Shown here one piece after another: positions 35,483-44,897 of a stretch of 64,000 bases of DNA. The first letter of the stretch is position 1. Every line of letters begins with the position of its first letter. A model generated the notes under the pieces. That model was not told the DNA's origin, did not search any database, and saw only the letters and a list, made by a program, of their open reading frames with translations. This DNA comes from an uncultured Campylobacter sp. (GTDB lineage: Bacteria > Campylobacterota > Campylobacteria > Campylobacterales > Campylobacteraceae): contig NZ_CALGPY010000004.1 of NCBI RefSeq assembly GCF_937959485.1, positions 186,001 to 250,000 on the forward strand, given 5' to 3'. The position numbers and the translations under genes are program-made.

Positions 35483-36953
35483 CCCCGGACTCATCTGCGC
35501 GGGCGCAAACAGCGCCGCAGAGCTTTTTGGCGCGCTGTGCGAAAAAAGATCCGCGCTGCGAAAGCTTAGCGTCTGCGGTAAAAATTTCATCTTTGGGCGC
35601 GTGGATACGGCGCTACCGAGGATCAAAGATCGCGCCTACGCCACGCGCACGAACGCCCTGGCGCTTTACGCCTGCCTCGGCGTGCAAGGACAGATCAAGC
35701 AAGCCGTGCAAAAATTCGGCGCGCACCGCGTAGGAGTGGTATTTGCGACCACCAACACCGGCGTGCAGGAAAACTATGCGGAATTTTTCGCTTGCGGCAA
35801 AGACGCGGGAAATTTTATCTCGCAAGACGGCGAAAATCCCGCGCCGCGCAGTGAAATTTCCACTGTAAACGGCGAAAATTGCGCCAAAATTTCAAAAGCC
35901 GCAAACGATAAATTTAAAAACTTCTGCTTCGAGCGCAACTCTCACGCAAACCCCGCAAATTTTATCCGCGAACGCTTCGGACTAAAATCCGTCGCGATCG
36001 GAGTTTCTAGCGCCTGCACCAGCGGAAACAAAGCTCTGATCGAAGCTTCGCGCCTCATCTACGCGGGACTTTGCGACGCGGTCGTATTCGGCGGCGCCGA
36101 CGCACTCGACGAGCTCACGCTGCAGGGCTTTAGCGCGCTTGAAATTTTAAGCGAGCAGCCGCTAAAGCCGTTCTCAGAGGCGCGTGCGGGCACAAATCTG
36201 GGCGAGGGAGCCTGCGCATTCGTGCTTTCGCGCGAGCGCATAAGCGACGTCGCGCTTTTGGCTCACGCCGCAAACTCCGACGCCTACCACATCACCAAGC
36301 CCGATCCTAGCGCACGAATGCAGATCAAAGCAATCAAAACCGCGCTAAAATCGGCGCAGCTGCAAAGCGTGGACTACGTAAATCTGCACGGCACCGGCAC
36401 TGCGGCTAACGACGCGATGGAGGCCTTGGCTATGAGCGCCGCCCTACCCTTAGCACCCGCGAGCTCGTCAAAATGGGCGACCGGACACACTCTGGGCGCT
36501 GCAGGGGCGATCGAGCTTGCCGTGTGCTACGAGGCGATCAGACAGGGCGTAATTCCGCCGAATTTTACGAACGATAAAATTTGGGGCGGTTCGGAGGCTG
36601 AAATTTTTCGTGGCGCGCAGGCGCGGCACAGCGAGCGAAACGATGAAATTTTAAACGCCGCGAACGATCAAATTTTATGCAGCTCGGGCGATGAAATTCT
36701 GCAAAACGCGCAGGGTGAAATTTCAAAAAGCGGCGCGGATAAAATTTTGGCTGCGTCTAAAGCTTTGCAAGGCGCGGGCGATAAAATTTTAAAAGACGCT
36801 GCGGATCAAGCTTCGCAAACTAGCGAAATTCCGGCCGCGCTGTCTAAATTTAATCTCGCATGCGAAGCCAAAAAAGCGCGCGTAGATACCGCGATGAATC
36901 TAAACTTTGCTTTCGGCGGAGACAACGCCATAACCATAATAGGACGCGTATGA
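35463..36953 (+). CDS. Beta-ketoacyl synthase, active site intact (ApeO-like), with two inserts
   Basis: A 496-residue ketosynthase with Cys185 in GVSSACTSG, His309 in HGTGTAAND and His342 in TGHTLGAAG, the full catalytic triad. It would elongate a polyketide chain on an ACP. It is longer than the usual 390-400 residues because of two tracts: about residues 119-155 and about 377-470. The second carries repeats such as GDEILQNA and GADKILAA coded by GATAAAATTTTA-type words. Both are outside the active-site segments. The gene overlaps its neighbours on both sides. Confidence 0.9.
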   Translation: MTQYLSSPGLICAGANSAAELFGALCEKRSALRKLSVCGKNFIFGRVDTALPRIKDRAYATRTNALALYACLGVQGQIKQAVQKFGAHRVGVVFATTNTGVQENYAEFFACGKDAGNFISQDGENPAPRSEISTVNGENCAKISKAANDKFKNFCFERNSHANPANFIRERFGLKSVAIGVSSACTSGNKALIEASRLIYAGLCDAVVFGGADALDELTLQGFSALEILSEQPLKPFSEARAGTNLGEGACAFVLSRERISDVALLAHAANSDAYHITKPDPSARMQIKAIKTALKSAQLQSVDYVNLHGTGTAANDAMEALAMSAALPLAPASSSKWATGHTLGAAGAIELAVCYEAIRQGVIPPNFTNDKIWGGSEAEIFRGAQARHSERNDEILNAANDQILCSSGDEILQNAQGEISKSGADKILAASKALQGAGDKILKDAADQASQTSEIPAALSKFNLACEAKKARVDTAMNLNFAFGGDNAITIIGRV

Positions 36954-37378
36954 AAGCCTCTAGTATCCTACCGCAGAGCGGATATATGGTCTTCGTAGAT
37001 GAAATTTTAGAGATTAGCGACGGATATGCGAGCTGTGCGTTTAGAGTGAGAGAGGACTCGCCGTTTACCGAAAACGGAGAGCTCGGCAGCTACGCATACA
37101 TGGAGATCATGGCGCAGTGCATAGGCGCCTATTCGGGTCACCGAAACGGCGGCGAGGCAAGGCTCGGGTTTTTGCTGGGCGTGCGGAACCTGGATATTTC
37201 GCGCGCAAGCCTGAAGGCGGGCGAGTGCGTGATCGCGACGGCGAGGCAGAGCGTAAGCGACGGCGATGGGCTGTATATCTTCGACTGCGAGATCCGCTGC
37301 GGCGACGAACATATCGCAAGTGCCACGCTAAGCGTGATGAACCCGAACGATGAAATGCTAAAGAGTATAAATGGCTAA
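36950..37378 (+). CDS. Hotdog-fold 3-hydroxyacyl dehydratase (ApeP-like)
   Basis: A 142-residue protein, start ATG 36950 overlapping the ketosynthase stop as ATGA. The pattern ILPQSGYMVFVDEILEIS and YMEIMAQCIGAYSGHR fits the ApeP/FabZ-like dehydratases of aryl-polyene clusters, which remove water to make each conjugated double bond. In ApeP-type enzymes a His near residue 12 is often found; here the position reads QSGYM, so the catalytic His is not obvious in that motif, and the Glu in MEIMAQ is conserved. Activity may be shared with the dehydratase domain at 46730-47022. Confidence 0.82.
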   Translation: MKASSILPQSGYMVFVDEILEISDGYASCAFRVREDSPFTENGELGSYAYMEIMAQCIGAYSGHRNGGEARLGFLLGVRNLDISRASLKAGECVIATARQSVSDGDGLYIFDCEIRCGDEHIASATLSVMNPNDEMLKSING

Positions 37379-38105
37379 GAGAATTTTAATTACCGGAGCA
37401 AGCGGCGGTATCGGCGAGGCGTGTGCGTTAAATTTAGCGCAAAAGGGCTACGGCTTGGCGTTAAACGGGCGCAACGAAGCAAAGCTAAAAGACGTAGCGA
37501 AGCGCTGCTTGGACGCGGGCGCGGCGGAAGTTCAAATTTTAAAATTTGACGTCGTAGATACCGCTGCGGCGCAGGAGCGTATCGAAGCAAACATAGAGGC
37601 AAACGGCGCATACTGGGGCATCGTGCTAAACGCGGGCATCACGCGGGATAACTCCTTCGTGTGGTTTGAGCGCGAGGATTGGCAAAGCGTGATAGATACG
37701 AATTTGGGCGGGTTTTACAACGTCATAAAGCCCGCGCTAATGCCGATGATCCGCGCCAAAAAGGGCGGGCGTATCGTGGTGATGAGCTCGGTTAGCGGAA
37801 TTGCCGGCAACCGCGGCCAGAGCAACTACGCCGCCAGTAAAGGAGGCCTAATCGCCGCGGCAAAATCGCTGGCGATAGAACTTGCAAGCCGCAAGATCAC
37901 GGTAAACGTCGTAGCTCCCGGGCTCATCAAAACGGCGATGAGCGAGGGCATAAACGAAGTCGCCAGCGAGCAAATTTTAAGCGCGATCCCGCTGGGCCGT
38001 ATCGGCGAGCCGAGCGAAGTGGCGCATTTGGTGGAGTTTTTGCTAAGCGAAAATTCCGCATACATCACAAAAGAGGTTATTAAAATAGACGGTGGATTAT
38101 GTTAA
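37371..38105 (+). CDS. 3-oxoacyl-ACP reductase, SDR family (ApeQ/FabG-like)
   Basis: A 244-residue short-chain dehydrogenase. The NADP-binding glycine motif is GASGGIGEA at residues 8-16, the catalytic Ser is in MSSVSGIAG, and the YxxxK motif is YAASK, with Asn in LNAGITRDN. It would reduce each beta-keto intermediate before dehydration. It overlaps both neighbours in the cluster. A housekeeping FabG is expected elsewhere in the genome, so this copy is probably dedicated to the polyene pathway. Confidence 0.92.
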   Translation: MAKRILITGASGGIGEACALNLAQKGYGLALNGRNEAKLKDVAKRCLDAGAAEVQILKFDVVDTAAAQERIEANIEANGAYWGIVLNAGITRDNSFVWFEREDWQSVIDTNLGGFYNVIKPALMPMIRAKKGGRIVVMSSVSGIAGNRGQSNYAASKGGLIAAAKSLAIELASRKITVNVVAPGLIKTAMSEGINEVASEQILSAIPLGRIGEPSEVAHLVEFLLSENSAYITKEVIKIDGGLC

Positions 38106-39328
38106 ATAGAGTAGTCATTACGGGTTTTGGCAACGTCTGTGCATTCGGGCAGGACTGGGCGAGCATCAAGCAGAATTTGGCGCAGCAAAAAAGCGCCGTA
38201 GTTTATATGAGCGAATGGGATATCTTCGGCGAGGAGCTAAACACTAGGCTTGGCGCGCCGATACAAAACTACGCGCCGCCTACGCACTGGAGCCGCAAAG
38301 ATACCCGCTCGATGGGCAAGGTAGCGATGCTTGGCGTCGATGCCGCAAACGAGGCTCTGGCGGATGCGGGTCTTTTGGAAGATGAGCGCATAAAGGACGG
38401 CCGTATGGGCGTCGCAGCGGGTAGCTGCAGCGGCGATGCAAAGGCTACGGGCGAGGTCATAGATATTTTGCATGGCAAGGATAGCACCTTCAACGCCAAC
38501 TCCTACGTCAAGATGATGCCTCACACCGTCGCTGCAAATATCGCGATCCACTACGGGCTAAAAGGCAGGCTCATCCCCACGAGCTCTGCGTGCACGAGCG
38601 CATCTCAAGCGATCGGCTACTCCTACGAAGCGATAAAATTCGGCCTTGCGGATATGATGCTGGCAGGCGGCGCGGATGAACTACACCCAAGCCAGGCATT
38701 CGTATTTGATAAGCTCTACGCCACAAGCTGTAAAAACGACACCCCTGCCCTCAGCCCCGCGCCTTTTGATATGGCGCGCGACGGGCTGGTTTTGGGCGAA
38801 GGCGGCGCTATGTTTGTGCTAGAAAGCCTCGGGAGCGCACTTGCGCGCGGCGCTAAAATTTACGCCGAGATAGTGGGCTTCGGCACGACCTGCGACGGCA
38901 CGCATATCACCCGCCCACAGAGTGAGACTATGCGCGCGGCGATGCAGCTGGCGCTCAAAGATGCCGCCATCTCGCCGGATCTCATCGGGCACGTAAACGC
39001 CCACGCCACGGCGACCAAGCAGGGCGACGTCGCGGAATCTACGGCGACGCATGAAATTTTCGGCTCGCAGACGCCCGTGAGCTCTTACAAGGGGTATTTG
39101 GGTCATACTTTGGGCGCGTGCGGAGCGCTGGAGAGCTTCATCTCGGTGATGATGATGAACGAGGGGCTGTTTTATCCAAATCTAAATTTACAAGCTATCG
39201 ATCCGGAATGTGCGCCGCTTAGGTACCTCACGCAGCCGCAGGAGATAAAGACCGACTACGTCATGAATAATAACTTCGCTTTCGGCGGCGTAAACACCTC
39301 TTTGATTTTTAAAAAATTTATCAACTAA
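38099..39328 (+). CDS. Beta-ketoacyl-ACP synthase (ApeR/FabF-like)
   Basis: The 409-residue ketosynthase has Cys165 in SSACTSASQ, His302 in NAHATATKQGD and His336 in LGHTLGACG. Length is normal and no low-complexity tract interrupts it. It starts at ATG 38099 within the ketoreductase end. In studied aryl-polyene systems this second ketosynthase may start or broaden chain building; its partner here is not known. A small exported protein gene follows 10 bases downstream. Confidence 0.9.
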   Translation: MLNRVVITGFGNVCAFGQDWASIKQNLAQQKSAVVYMSEWDIFGEELNTRLGAPIQNYAPPTHWSRKDTRSMGKVAMLGVDAANEALADAGLLEDERIKDGRMGVAAGSCSGDAKATGEVIDILHGKDSTFNANSYVKMMPHTVAANIAIHYGLKGRLIPTSSACTSASQAIGYSYEAIKFGLADMMLAGGADELHPSQAFVFDKLYATSCKNDTPALSPAPFDMARDGLVLGEGGAMFVLESLGSALARGAKIYAEIVGFGTTCDGTHITRPQSETMRAAMQLALKDAAISPDLIGHVNAHATATKQGDVAESTATHEIFGSQTPVSSYKGYLGHTLGACGALESFISVMMMNEGLFYPNLNLQAIDPECAPLRYLTQPQEIKTDYVMNNNFAFGGVNTSLIFKKFIN

Positions 39329-39338
39329 AGGAGAGAAA

Positions 39339-39761
39339 ATGAAAAAATTTCTATTTTTCGCAGTTGCGACACTTTTCGTCACTAATGCGGCTTATGCCAA
39401 AAACGACATCGTGCGCTTCCCGATCGCCGCGGCACTCGCAGAGCCAGACGCCAAAGCCAAGCTTGATCCGAACATAAAATTCTACTTCGGTAACAAATCC
39501 GCAGGCAGAAAGATCACGCAGCAACTAAGCTCGAACAAAAAAACAAACAGCATCAATAAGACCGATCAAGCCGCATGCAACCGTGCGTTTTTATCGGCGC
39601 TGCTTAGCTTTCAAGATCGCGCTAAAAAAGAGGGCGGCAATAAGGTCGTCAATATCACGAGCTACTATTACAAAAACGTTTTCGTAAGCGACAAAGAGTT
39701 TGAATGCGGCGTAGGCACGATAATGAGCGGTGTCACGTTAAGAGGCTACATTGCAAAATGA
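39339..39761 (+). CDS. Small exported conserved protein (often misannotated as excinuclease subunit)
   Basis: The 140-residue protein has a signal peptide (cleavage after AAYA, about residue 20). The conserved core reads DQAACNRAFLSALLSFQDRAKKEGG and VVNITSYYYKN, then FECGVGTIMSGVTLRG. This family is widespread in Gram-negative bacteria under a misleading excinuclease label; its role is unknown. AAAGGAGAG precedes the ATG. Two Cys residues may pair in the periplasm. Position inside the polyene run suggests envelope function. Confidence 0.78.
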   Translation: MKKFLFFAVATLFVTNAAYAKNDIVRFPIAAALAEPDAKAKLDPNIKFYFGNKSAGRKITQQLSSNKKTNSINKTDQAACNRAFLSALLSFQDRAKKEGGNKVVNITSYYYKNVFVSDKEFECGVGTIMSGVTLRGYIAK

Positions 39762-41286
39762 ACTAAGCTTCGGCATATCTTACGCAAGCGCGATAATTTC
39801 GGGCGAGCCGGCGGAGTTTTATAAAAATCTCGCCGCTTGCTCGGACGGGATTTCCGAAGTAAGCTTAGACGGAAATTCCGATTCTGTTTGCGATATGGAT
39901 CAAAATTTTACGTATGATTTTACGTCAAATTATACGCAAGATTTTACAGATATTCCGAACTGCGAGCAAAATTTCATAAATTCCGCAAATTTTGCGGCCT
40001 GCGAGAATAACGAAAAAGCGGGGCGCGACCTTGCTACAGAAGGTTTTGATGAAAAATCTACCGAGTTCGGCTCGCAGCGGGGATTAAATTACAAAGCGGA
40101 TGCATCTAAATTTAATCCCTCGTGCACTTTTGATTGCAGTGATCAGAAACCCGCGGAGCTTTATAAAAATTTCGCCGCGTGCGAGGGCGAGGCTTTACAA
40201 AACAGCTCCGTAGGAAATTTAAAAATTTCTGCTCACGCCCGCTTAAAAGATGAAATTTTAGCGCTCGAAGCTTTAAAGAAAAAGCCGTCTCTTGCGCACA
40301 TCCCGCCGTTGCAACGCCGCCGTTTGGGGCTCGGGGCAAAGCTTTGTATCTCGCTTTTAGGAGAAATTTCGCAAAATGCGCCGCAGAGCTTAGCCGAGGA
40401 GGATTCCTTAAATTCTACGTCGCAAGATTTAGATGCGAATAAAAGCCGAGCCGCCGCACAAAACCTGTCGCCGCAGGATTTTTCAAGCGAAAATTCTTTA
40501 AATTTTATGCCGCAAAATTTAAATTCGACGCTGCAGGATTTTTCAAATGAAAATTCCTTAAATTCGGCAAGGCAAAATTTCAAAACAGACGATAATGCCG
40601 CGACGAAGCACGAAGAGATGCCGCTTGTTTTTTGCTCGCGCCTTGGCGAGATCAACCGCTGTTTTAGCCTGCTCGGCTCGATGGAGGAAAGCGTCTCGCC
40701 TTCGAGCTTTTGCGTCAGCGTACTCAACGCGATTGCGGCGCAAAATGCTATTTTTACGCAAAATCACGCCGAAATTTCGACGATCTCCGCAGCCTGCGCG
40801 CTCGAAAACGGCGCAATAATCGCCACTGCGAGGCTGAAAGAAGGCGCGGAAAATTCCGGCTCCGCGCAGGACGCGAACGAAGCAAGCAAGGGCGGCGAAT
40901 GCAAATCGGATAACGATAAAATCGCCCTGCTCTGCTATTTTGAGGAGGCAAACAACGACTATCTGAAGCGCTGCGACTTCGCCTGCGCCCTACTTCTGGT
41001 GCTTCAGCGCGGAGATGACGTGCAGATCGAAATTTCGCCGCACGTTGCAGACGCGACGACACAGAGCCTAGAAGCACAAAATCCGAAACCGCGAGCCGAG
41101 AATGAAATTTTACGAAGCTTTAAAGAGGGCGGCGAGATCCCGCTAGATACCGCGGTGGAATTTTTGGCTAAAATCCTCTCCGGCAAGCGCGAATGGCACA
41201 GCAGCGACGGGGTTTTGGACTATCTTTGGCGCGTCAAAGATCCCGCTAAAATCGCAGCTTTTTTAAGGCAAAATCGTGAGCGTTAA
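39751..41286 (+). CDS. KS-like chain-length factor (ApeC-like, Ketoacyl-synt_2) with large inserts
   Basis: The 511-residue protein has a TTG start overlapping the previous gene. The KS-like N-terminal domain is in pieces: SFGISYASAIISG at the start, HIPPLQRRRLGLGAKLC near residue 185, EEMPLVFCSRLGEINRCFSLL near 288-308, and SPSSFCVSVLNAIAAQNAIF near 318. In studied clusters such proteins pair with an active ketosynthase and lack a full triad; that holds here. Pathway homologues are about 240 residues, so more than half of this protein is added low-complexity sequence, chiefly residues 28-170 and 205-285. Confidence 0.82.
   Translation: MQNELSFGISYASAIISGEPAEFYKNLAACSDGISEVSLDGNSDSVCDMDQNFTYDFTSNYTQDFTDIPNCEQNFINSANFAACENNEKAGRDLATEGFDEKSTEFGSQRGLNYKADASKFNPSCTFDCSDQKPAELYKNFAACEGEALQNSSVGNLKISAHARLKDEILALEALKKKPSLAHIPPLQRRRLGLGAKLCISLLGEISQNAPQSLAEEDSLNSTSQDLDANKSRAAAQNLSPQDFSSENSLNFMPQNLNSTLQDFSNENSLNSARQNFKTDDNAATKHEEMPLVFCSRLGEINRCFSLLGSMEESVSPSSFCVSVLNAIAAQNAIFTQNHAEISTISAACALENGAIIATARLKEGAENSGSAQDANEASKGGECKSDNDKIALLCYFEEANNDYLKRCDFACALLLVLQRGDDVQIEISPHVADATTQSLEAQNPKPRAENEILRSFKEGGEIPLDTAVEFLAKILSGKREWHSSDGVLDYLWRVKDPAKIAAFLRQNRER
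40411..40590 (+). repeat. 60-bp in-frame tandem repeat in the chain-length-factor gene
   Basis: The words CCGCAGGATTTTTCAAGCGA at 40471 and CTGCAGGATTTTTCAAATGA at 40531 are exactly 60 bases apart, each followed by AAATTC-T-TTAAATT. A third, more diverged unit precedes them at about 40405. The translated unit is a 20-residue block containing QDFS.ENSLN..QNL. Confidence 0.85.
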
Positions 41287-42373
41287 AATAGCAAAATTTC
41301 ATCGCATGAGCAGACGCGGCGAGACGAGCAATTTTAATCAAAATCCCGGGCTACACGGAGCCGCAACGGCGCGAACGACGAGCTTTAAATTTAGCCGCTC
41401 CGTCAGGCTCAGATATGGTGAAGGTTTTAAATTTAACCGCGCTATCAAACACGAGCTCGGCCAAACGGCGCATCTTAAAAGCACGCCGAAAGGGCGCGCG
41501 CCATACGCCCCCAAATCGCGTTGCAATGAGGTGCGCTGCGAAGGTGCGCCGCCTAGGCATACGCAACGAATCCAAAAAAATCTGCCTAAACGGTGCGAGC
41601 TACGGGCTATAAAAATTTTACCGCAGCGGCGCGTGGAAGACGCCGTAAAATTCCGCTACAAAGACAGATGCGGCGAGCTAAAACGGTATGCGCAGCAGGC
41701 TGTAAATTTCATAAATTTAGCAGATCAAAGCTTGGGCTACGAGTTTAAATTTAGCCGCGCGATGAATAGAACAGCCGCTTGGGTAAGATGCATACGACAA
41801 GGCGGCTGCGATGAATTTTAAATTTAACAACGCCGCGAGCTGCAAATTTAATCAGACGGCGCGTCATATGGCGGCGCCAAAACACTGCATATGGCGCTCC
41901 GCAGAAATTTCGTCGCGACGGCGTGCGTGGCAAACCGCGGAAATTGCACTGCGGCGATATGTGCGGCAAAAGATAGAAATTTCATCGCAGCAATACGCAC
42001 GACGAAGCATGCGGCAAGCTGCGGAAATTTCACCGAGGCAGTACGCACGGCAAACGGCAAGAATTCTGCAAAAGCGCAGTTTGCCGTGCGCCGCCAAAAT
42101 TCTATTGCTTTGGTACATGCACGGCGCCGAAATCGCCTCTGCTCAGACCATGAAAGCTCTATTGCTTCGGCACACGCCGCAAGACGAAATATCACGCGCA
42201 GAGAACCGCAGAAATTTCAATGCGATGCGGCGAGCGGCAAGCCGTAGAAATTTTATCGAGATCGCGCGTATGATGAACCATCAAATCCCTGCCGAGAACA
42301 ACAAAATAATCGCCGAAAGCTGCAAAATCCTCATCGAGAGGCATAAAATCCCCGCCGAAAGAGGCACCGCGCG
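41287..42373. repeat. 1.09-kb degenerate repeat tract inside the polyene cluster
   Basis: Two long frames (41276-41821 and 41811-42377) are open here and even overlap the flanking genes by ATGA-type junctions, but the products are Arg/Ala/Asn-rich low-complexity sequence without domains, so I do not call them genes. From 41880 to 42260 a unit of about 35-45 bases recurs, containing GCAATACGCACGACG and GCGGAAATTTCA with variations. The place corresponds to where other gene members of such clusters can sit. Confidence 0.6.
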
Positions 42374-43129
42374 ATGAAGCAGACAGATCCGCTAAGGCGC
42401 AAAATCAAGCAGATCGGCATCGCGTTATCCTTCGCTAGCTTCGGCGCGCTGTGTATGATAGGCAACCTACTCTTCCTCCCCGTAGCGCTGCTGCGGCTAA
42501 ACCGCATAGAGGTCGTGCGAAATTTCGTGCGCGATTTTATAATGATCTCGTGGCGCATATTTTTGCTGCTCGCGCGACTTTACGGCAGTATCGGCGTGAA
42601 CTGGCGCTGCAAACTCCCGCCTAGCGGCACCCTCATCATCGCAAACCACCCTAGCCTGCTTGACGTGGTGATCTTTTTAGCTCACGTGCGGCGCGCAAAC
42701 TGCGTAGTCAAGGAAAGCCTATGCAAAAACCCCTTCCTCTCCGCCGCCATCGCAGCCGCAGGCTACATCCCAAACACCGGCTCGGAAGCGATGATAGATG
42801 CGTGCCGCAGCGCCCTTGAGCGAGGAGAAAGTCTAATCATCTTCCCCGAGGGCACGCGCACCGCAGATCGCATCGCCATGCACAAAGCGGCGTTTTACAT
42901 CGCGATAAATTTCGCAAAAAATATGAATTGCGTCGCGATAAAAATGGATCCTAAAAGCCTAAAAAAAGGACAAGTATGGTACGATACGCCCGAAGTTCGG
43001 ATGAAATACGACCTCTACGAGCTGTGCGCGCTCGATCTAACGGGCTTTGAGCCGGATCGCCCAAACCCGATCCGAGTGCGCAAACTCTACGAAAAAATAT
43101 CCAATCTATATGAAAAGGAGAATCTGTGA
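42374..43129 (+). CDS. 1-acyl-sn-glycerol-3-phosphate acyltransferase-like (ApeD-like)
   Basis: A 251-residue membrane-associated acyltransferase with one N-terminal hydrophobic segment (about 17-38). Motif I is NHPSLLDVVIF (HxxxxD), and motif III is IIFPEGTRT. In aryl-polyene clusters such an enzyme is thought to transfer the polyene acyl group to a lipid or sugar acceptor. It overlaps the first ACP gene by four bases, so it is directly coupled to the carrier protein. Confidence 0.87.
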   Translation: MKQTDPLRRKIKQIGIALSFASFGALCMIGNLLFLPVALLRLNRIEVVRNFVRDFIMISWRIFLLLARLYGSIGVNWRCKLPPSGTLIIANHPSLLDVVIFLAHVRRANCVVKESLCKNPFLSAAIAAAGYIPNTGSEAMIDACRSALERGESLIIFPEGTRTADRIAMHKAAFYIAINFAKNMNCVAIKMDPKSLKKGQVWYDTPEVRMKYDLYELCALDLTGFEPDRPNPIRVRKLYEKISNLYEKENL

Positions 43130-43392
43130 ACGAAGAAATTTTGGAACTTAAGGAGCTGATCATTTCGGGGCTGAACCTCGAAGACGTCGCGCCAGGCGAC
43201 ATAAATGACGATGAGCCGCTTTTTGGCGACGGGCTCGGGCTCGATTCGGTCGATGCGCTGGAGCTCGGGCTTTTGGTGCAGAAAAAATACGGCATCGTGC
43301 TTAACTCAAAAACCCAAAATTTAAAGCAAATTTTCTCATCCGTTGCGTCTTTGGCGCAATACATCGCCGAAAATAGGAGTAAAAATGAGTAA
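43126..43392 (+). CDS. Acyl carrier protein 1 (ApeE-like)
   Basis: An 88-residue acidic helical protein with the phosphopantetheine serine in the motif DGLGLDSVDALEL (about residue 41). GTG start overlapping the acyltransferase stop. It presumably carries the starter or growing chain; the PPTase at the head of the cluster would modify it. Confidence 0.9.
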   Translation: MNEEILELKELIISGLNLEDVAPGDINDDEPLFGDGLGLDSVDALELGLLVQKKYGIVLNSKTQNLKQIFSSVASLAQYIAENRSKNE

Positions 43393-43663
43393 AGACGAAA
43401 TTTTTGAAATTTTAAAAAAGGCGCTCGTGGAGCTTTTTGAGATCGACGAGAACAAGGTCGTGCCTGAGGCTAAAATTTACGAGGATCTGCAGATCGACAG
43501 CATCGACGCGATCGATCTGGTCGATTACGTCAAGAAAAACACGGGCTATAAGCTGATGCCCGATGATTTTAAAAACATACAAACCCTTGGCGACATCGTG
43601 GATGCCGTAGCGGCGAAGCTCGATCAAGGCGCGAGCGGGGAAACTACGGGCGGCGAGAGTTAA
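43385..43663 (+). CDS. Acyl carrier protein 2 (ApeF-like)
   Basis: A 92-residue acidic protein from ATG 43385, preceded by AGGAG. The attachment serine is in DLQIDSIDAIDLVDYVKK. The two ACPs differ clearly (DSVDALEL versus DSIDAIDL), as in characterised clusters where one carries the starter and the other the extended chain. The C-terminal tail is Gly/Ser-rich. It overlaps ACP 1 by eight bases. After it the run is broken by a 700-bp gap. Confidence 0.9.
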   Translation: MSKDEIFEILKKALVELFEIDENKVVPEAKIYEDLQIDSIDAIDLVDYVKKNTGYKLMPDDFKNIQTLGDIVDAVAAKLDQGASGETTGGES

Positions 43664-44357
43664 ATTTCGCCGTGCGGCGCGGCAAGATCGCGTGCGGCAC
43701 GGTTCGGTAGTTTACTTTGCGGCGGCACGGGGCAGCGGGCGAGCGGATAACATAGGCGGCGTTTGTTTGACGGCGCGCGGCGGTTTGATAACATGCGGCA
43801 AATATTAATTAAAGGTGCGCGGTGCGCGGCTTTTGCGGGCTTGACGATTAAGCAATGCGACACAAAGCCCGCTTATTTGCTGCTTTTAAACTAGCATGAA
43901 AAAGCGCTTTGCGGGCTAAAATTTAAAATTTTAATCTGCAAGCTTGAATGAAATTTTGAAATTTTAAAAGACGTTGTTTCTTTTGCGGCCGCTGTTTTCA
44001 TAAAATTTCAAAATTTTAAAATTTCGGCTAAATTTAATTTAGCGGATTTGATTGCAAGTGCGGCGCCGCGAGTTAAATTAAGGCGTAGCTAAATTTAAAA
44101 GCGGCACTGCTGAAATTTAAATGCGGCGAGCAAGGCTAAATTTAAATTTTAAAAGCATGGCGCCTAAAATTTGAACGTCAAGGCTAAATTTAAAGTATCG
44201 AAGCGCGGTAATAATCGCGCCGATCGCGCCTGCAGCAAGAGCCTAACCGCCGTAACAAAAACCAAAACTACCGCAGCAAAGCCCAACGCCGTGACGAAGC
44301 TAAAGCTGCCGCGGGCAAAAACCAAGCCCTCGCGGCTAAATTTAAGGATTACAAAGA
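43664..44357. other. 700-bp non-coding gap in the polyene cluster
   Basis: No gene is seen. The first 200 bases are GCGGC-rich (GTGCGGCGCGGCAAG, repeated variants GTGCGGCACGG). The remainder has AAATTTAAAATTT words and AAGGCTAAATTTAAA repeated near 44130 and 44177. A frame at 44171-44500 runs into the next gene out of phase and has no support. Confidence 0.5.
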
Positions 44358-44897
44358 TTGCGACGAACGATATTTTTAAAAACAGCTACCATAATTTTGA
44401 GCGTGTTTTACCCTTTCGGCCTCTATTTTTTGCACGGCGGCGCGCGGGTCTGCTTGCTTGTAGCGATGAGCGCGCTATGGGGAGCGCGAGCCGTTTTTGA
44501 AAGTAAAGATCGAGCTATTAAGGGCGCGAGCGCGGCGTTTTTTGCGCTGTGCGCCCTTTTTAGCAGTGGAACGCTCGCGTATCTGTATCCGCTCATAATA
44601 AATTTCTCGCTCGCGGCGCTTTTCGCGCTCAGCCTAAGATCGACGCCCGCGATCACGCGCCTAGCGCTTTTGAAGCAGCCAGGTCTCAACGAGCACGGCC
44701 GCGCCTACACGCGCAAGCTAACCGAGGTTTGGCTCGGATTTTTTGTGCTAAACGGCCTACTTAGCGCGACGCTACTGCTACCGCGAGATAAAATTTATTG
44801 GAGCGTTTACTGCGGCGCGATCTCATATGTCCTCATCGGCGCGCTGATCGGCGGCGAGATGATTTTTAGGAAATTTTATGTTAAAAAATTTGATTAA
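44358..44897 (+). CDS. COG4648-type integral membrane protein (ApeG-like)
   Basis: A 179-residue protein with four to five membrane segments. The N-terminus SVFYPFGLYF and the loop segment LLKQPGLNEHGRAYTRKLTEVWLGFFVLNG are typical of COG4648 membrane proteins of aryl-polyene clusters (sometimes mislabelled as a gyrase subunit). Role unknown. Start is TTG 44358 with AAGGA nine bases before. It overlaps the ligase gene by 20 bases. Confidence 0.82.
   Translation: MRRTIFLKTATIILSVFYPFGLYFLHGGARVCLLVAMSALWGARAVFESKDRAIKGASAAFFALCALFSSGTLAYLYPLIINFSLAALFALSLRSTPAITRLALLKQPGLNEHGRAYTRKLTEVWLGFFVLNGLLSATLLLPRDKIYWSVYCGAISYVLIGALIGGEMIFRKFYVKKFD

Noticed and set aside
41276..41821. Long open frame after the chain-length-factor gene
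   Set aside because: Product is Arg/Lys/Asn-rich repeat-derived sequence with no domain or signal; open frames arise easily in this GC-rich repeat DNA. Kept only as a finding.
41811..42377. Open frame ending at the acyltransferase start
   Set aside because: Translates a degenerate 35-45-bp repeat (RQTAEI-type blocks); several other frames are open across the same DNA.
44171..44500. Plus-strand frame overlapping the membrane protein gene
   Set aside because: Lys/Thr-rich with no ribosome site, and runs out of phase into a well-supported gene.
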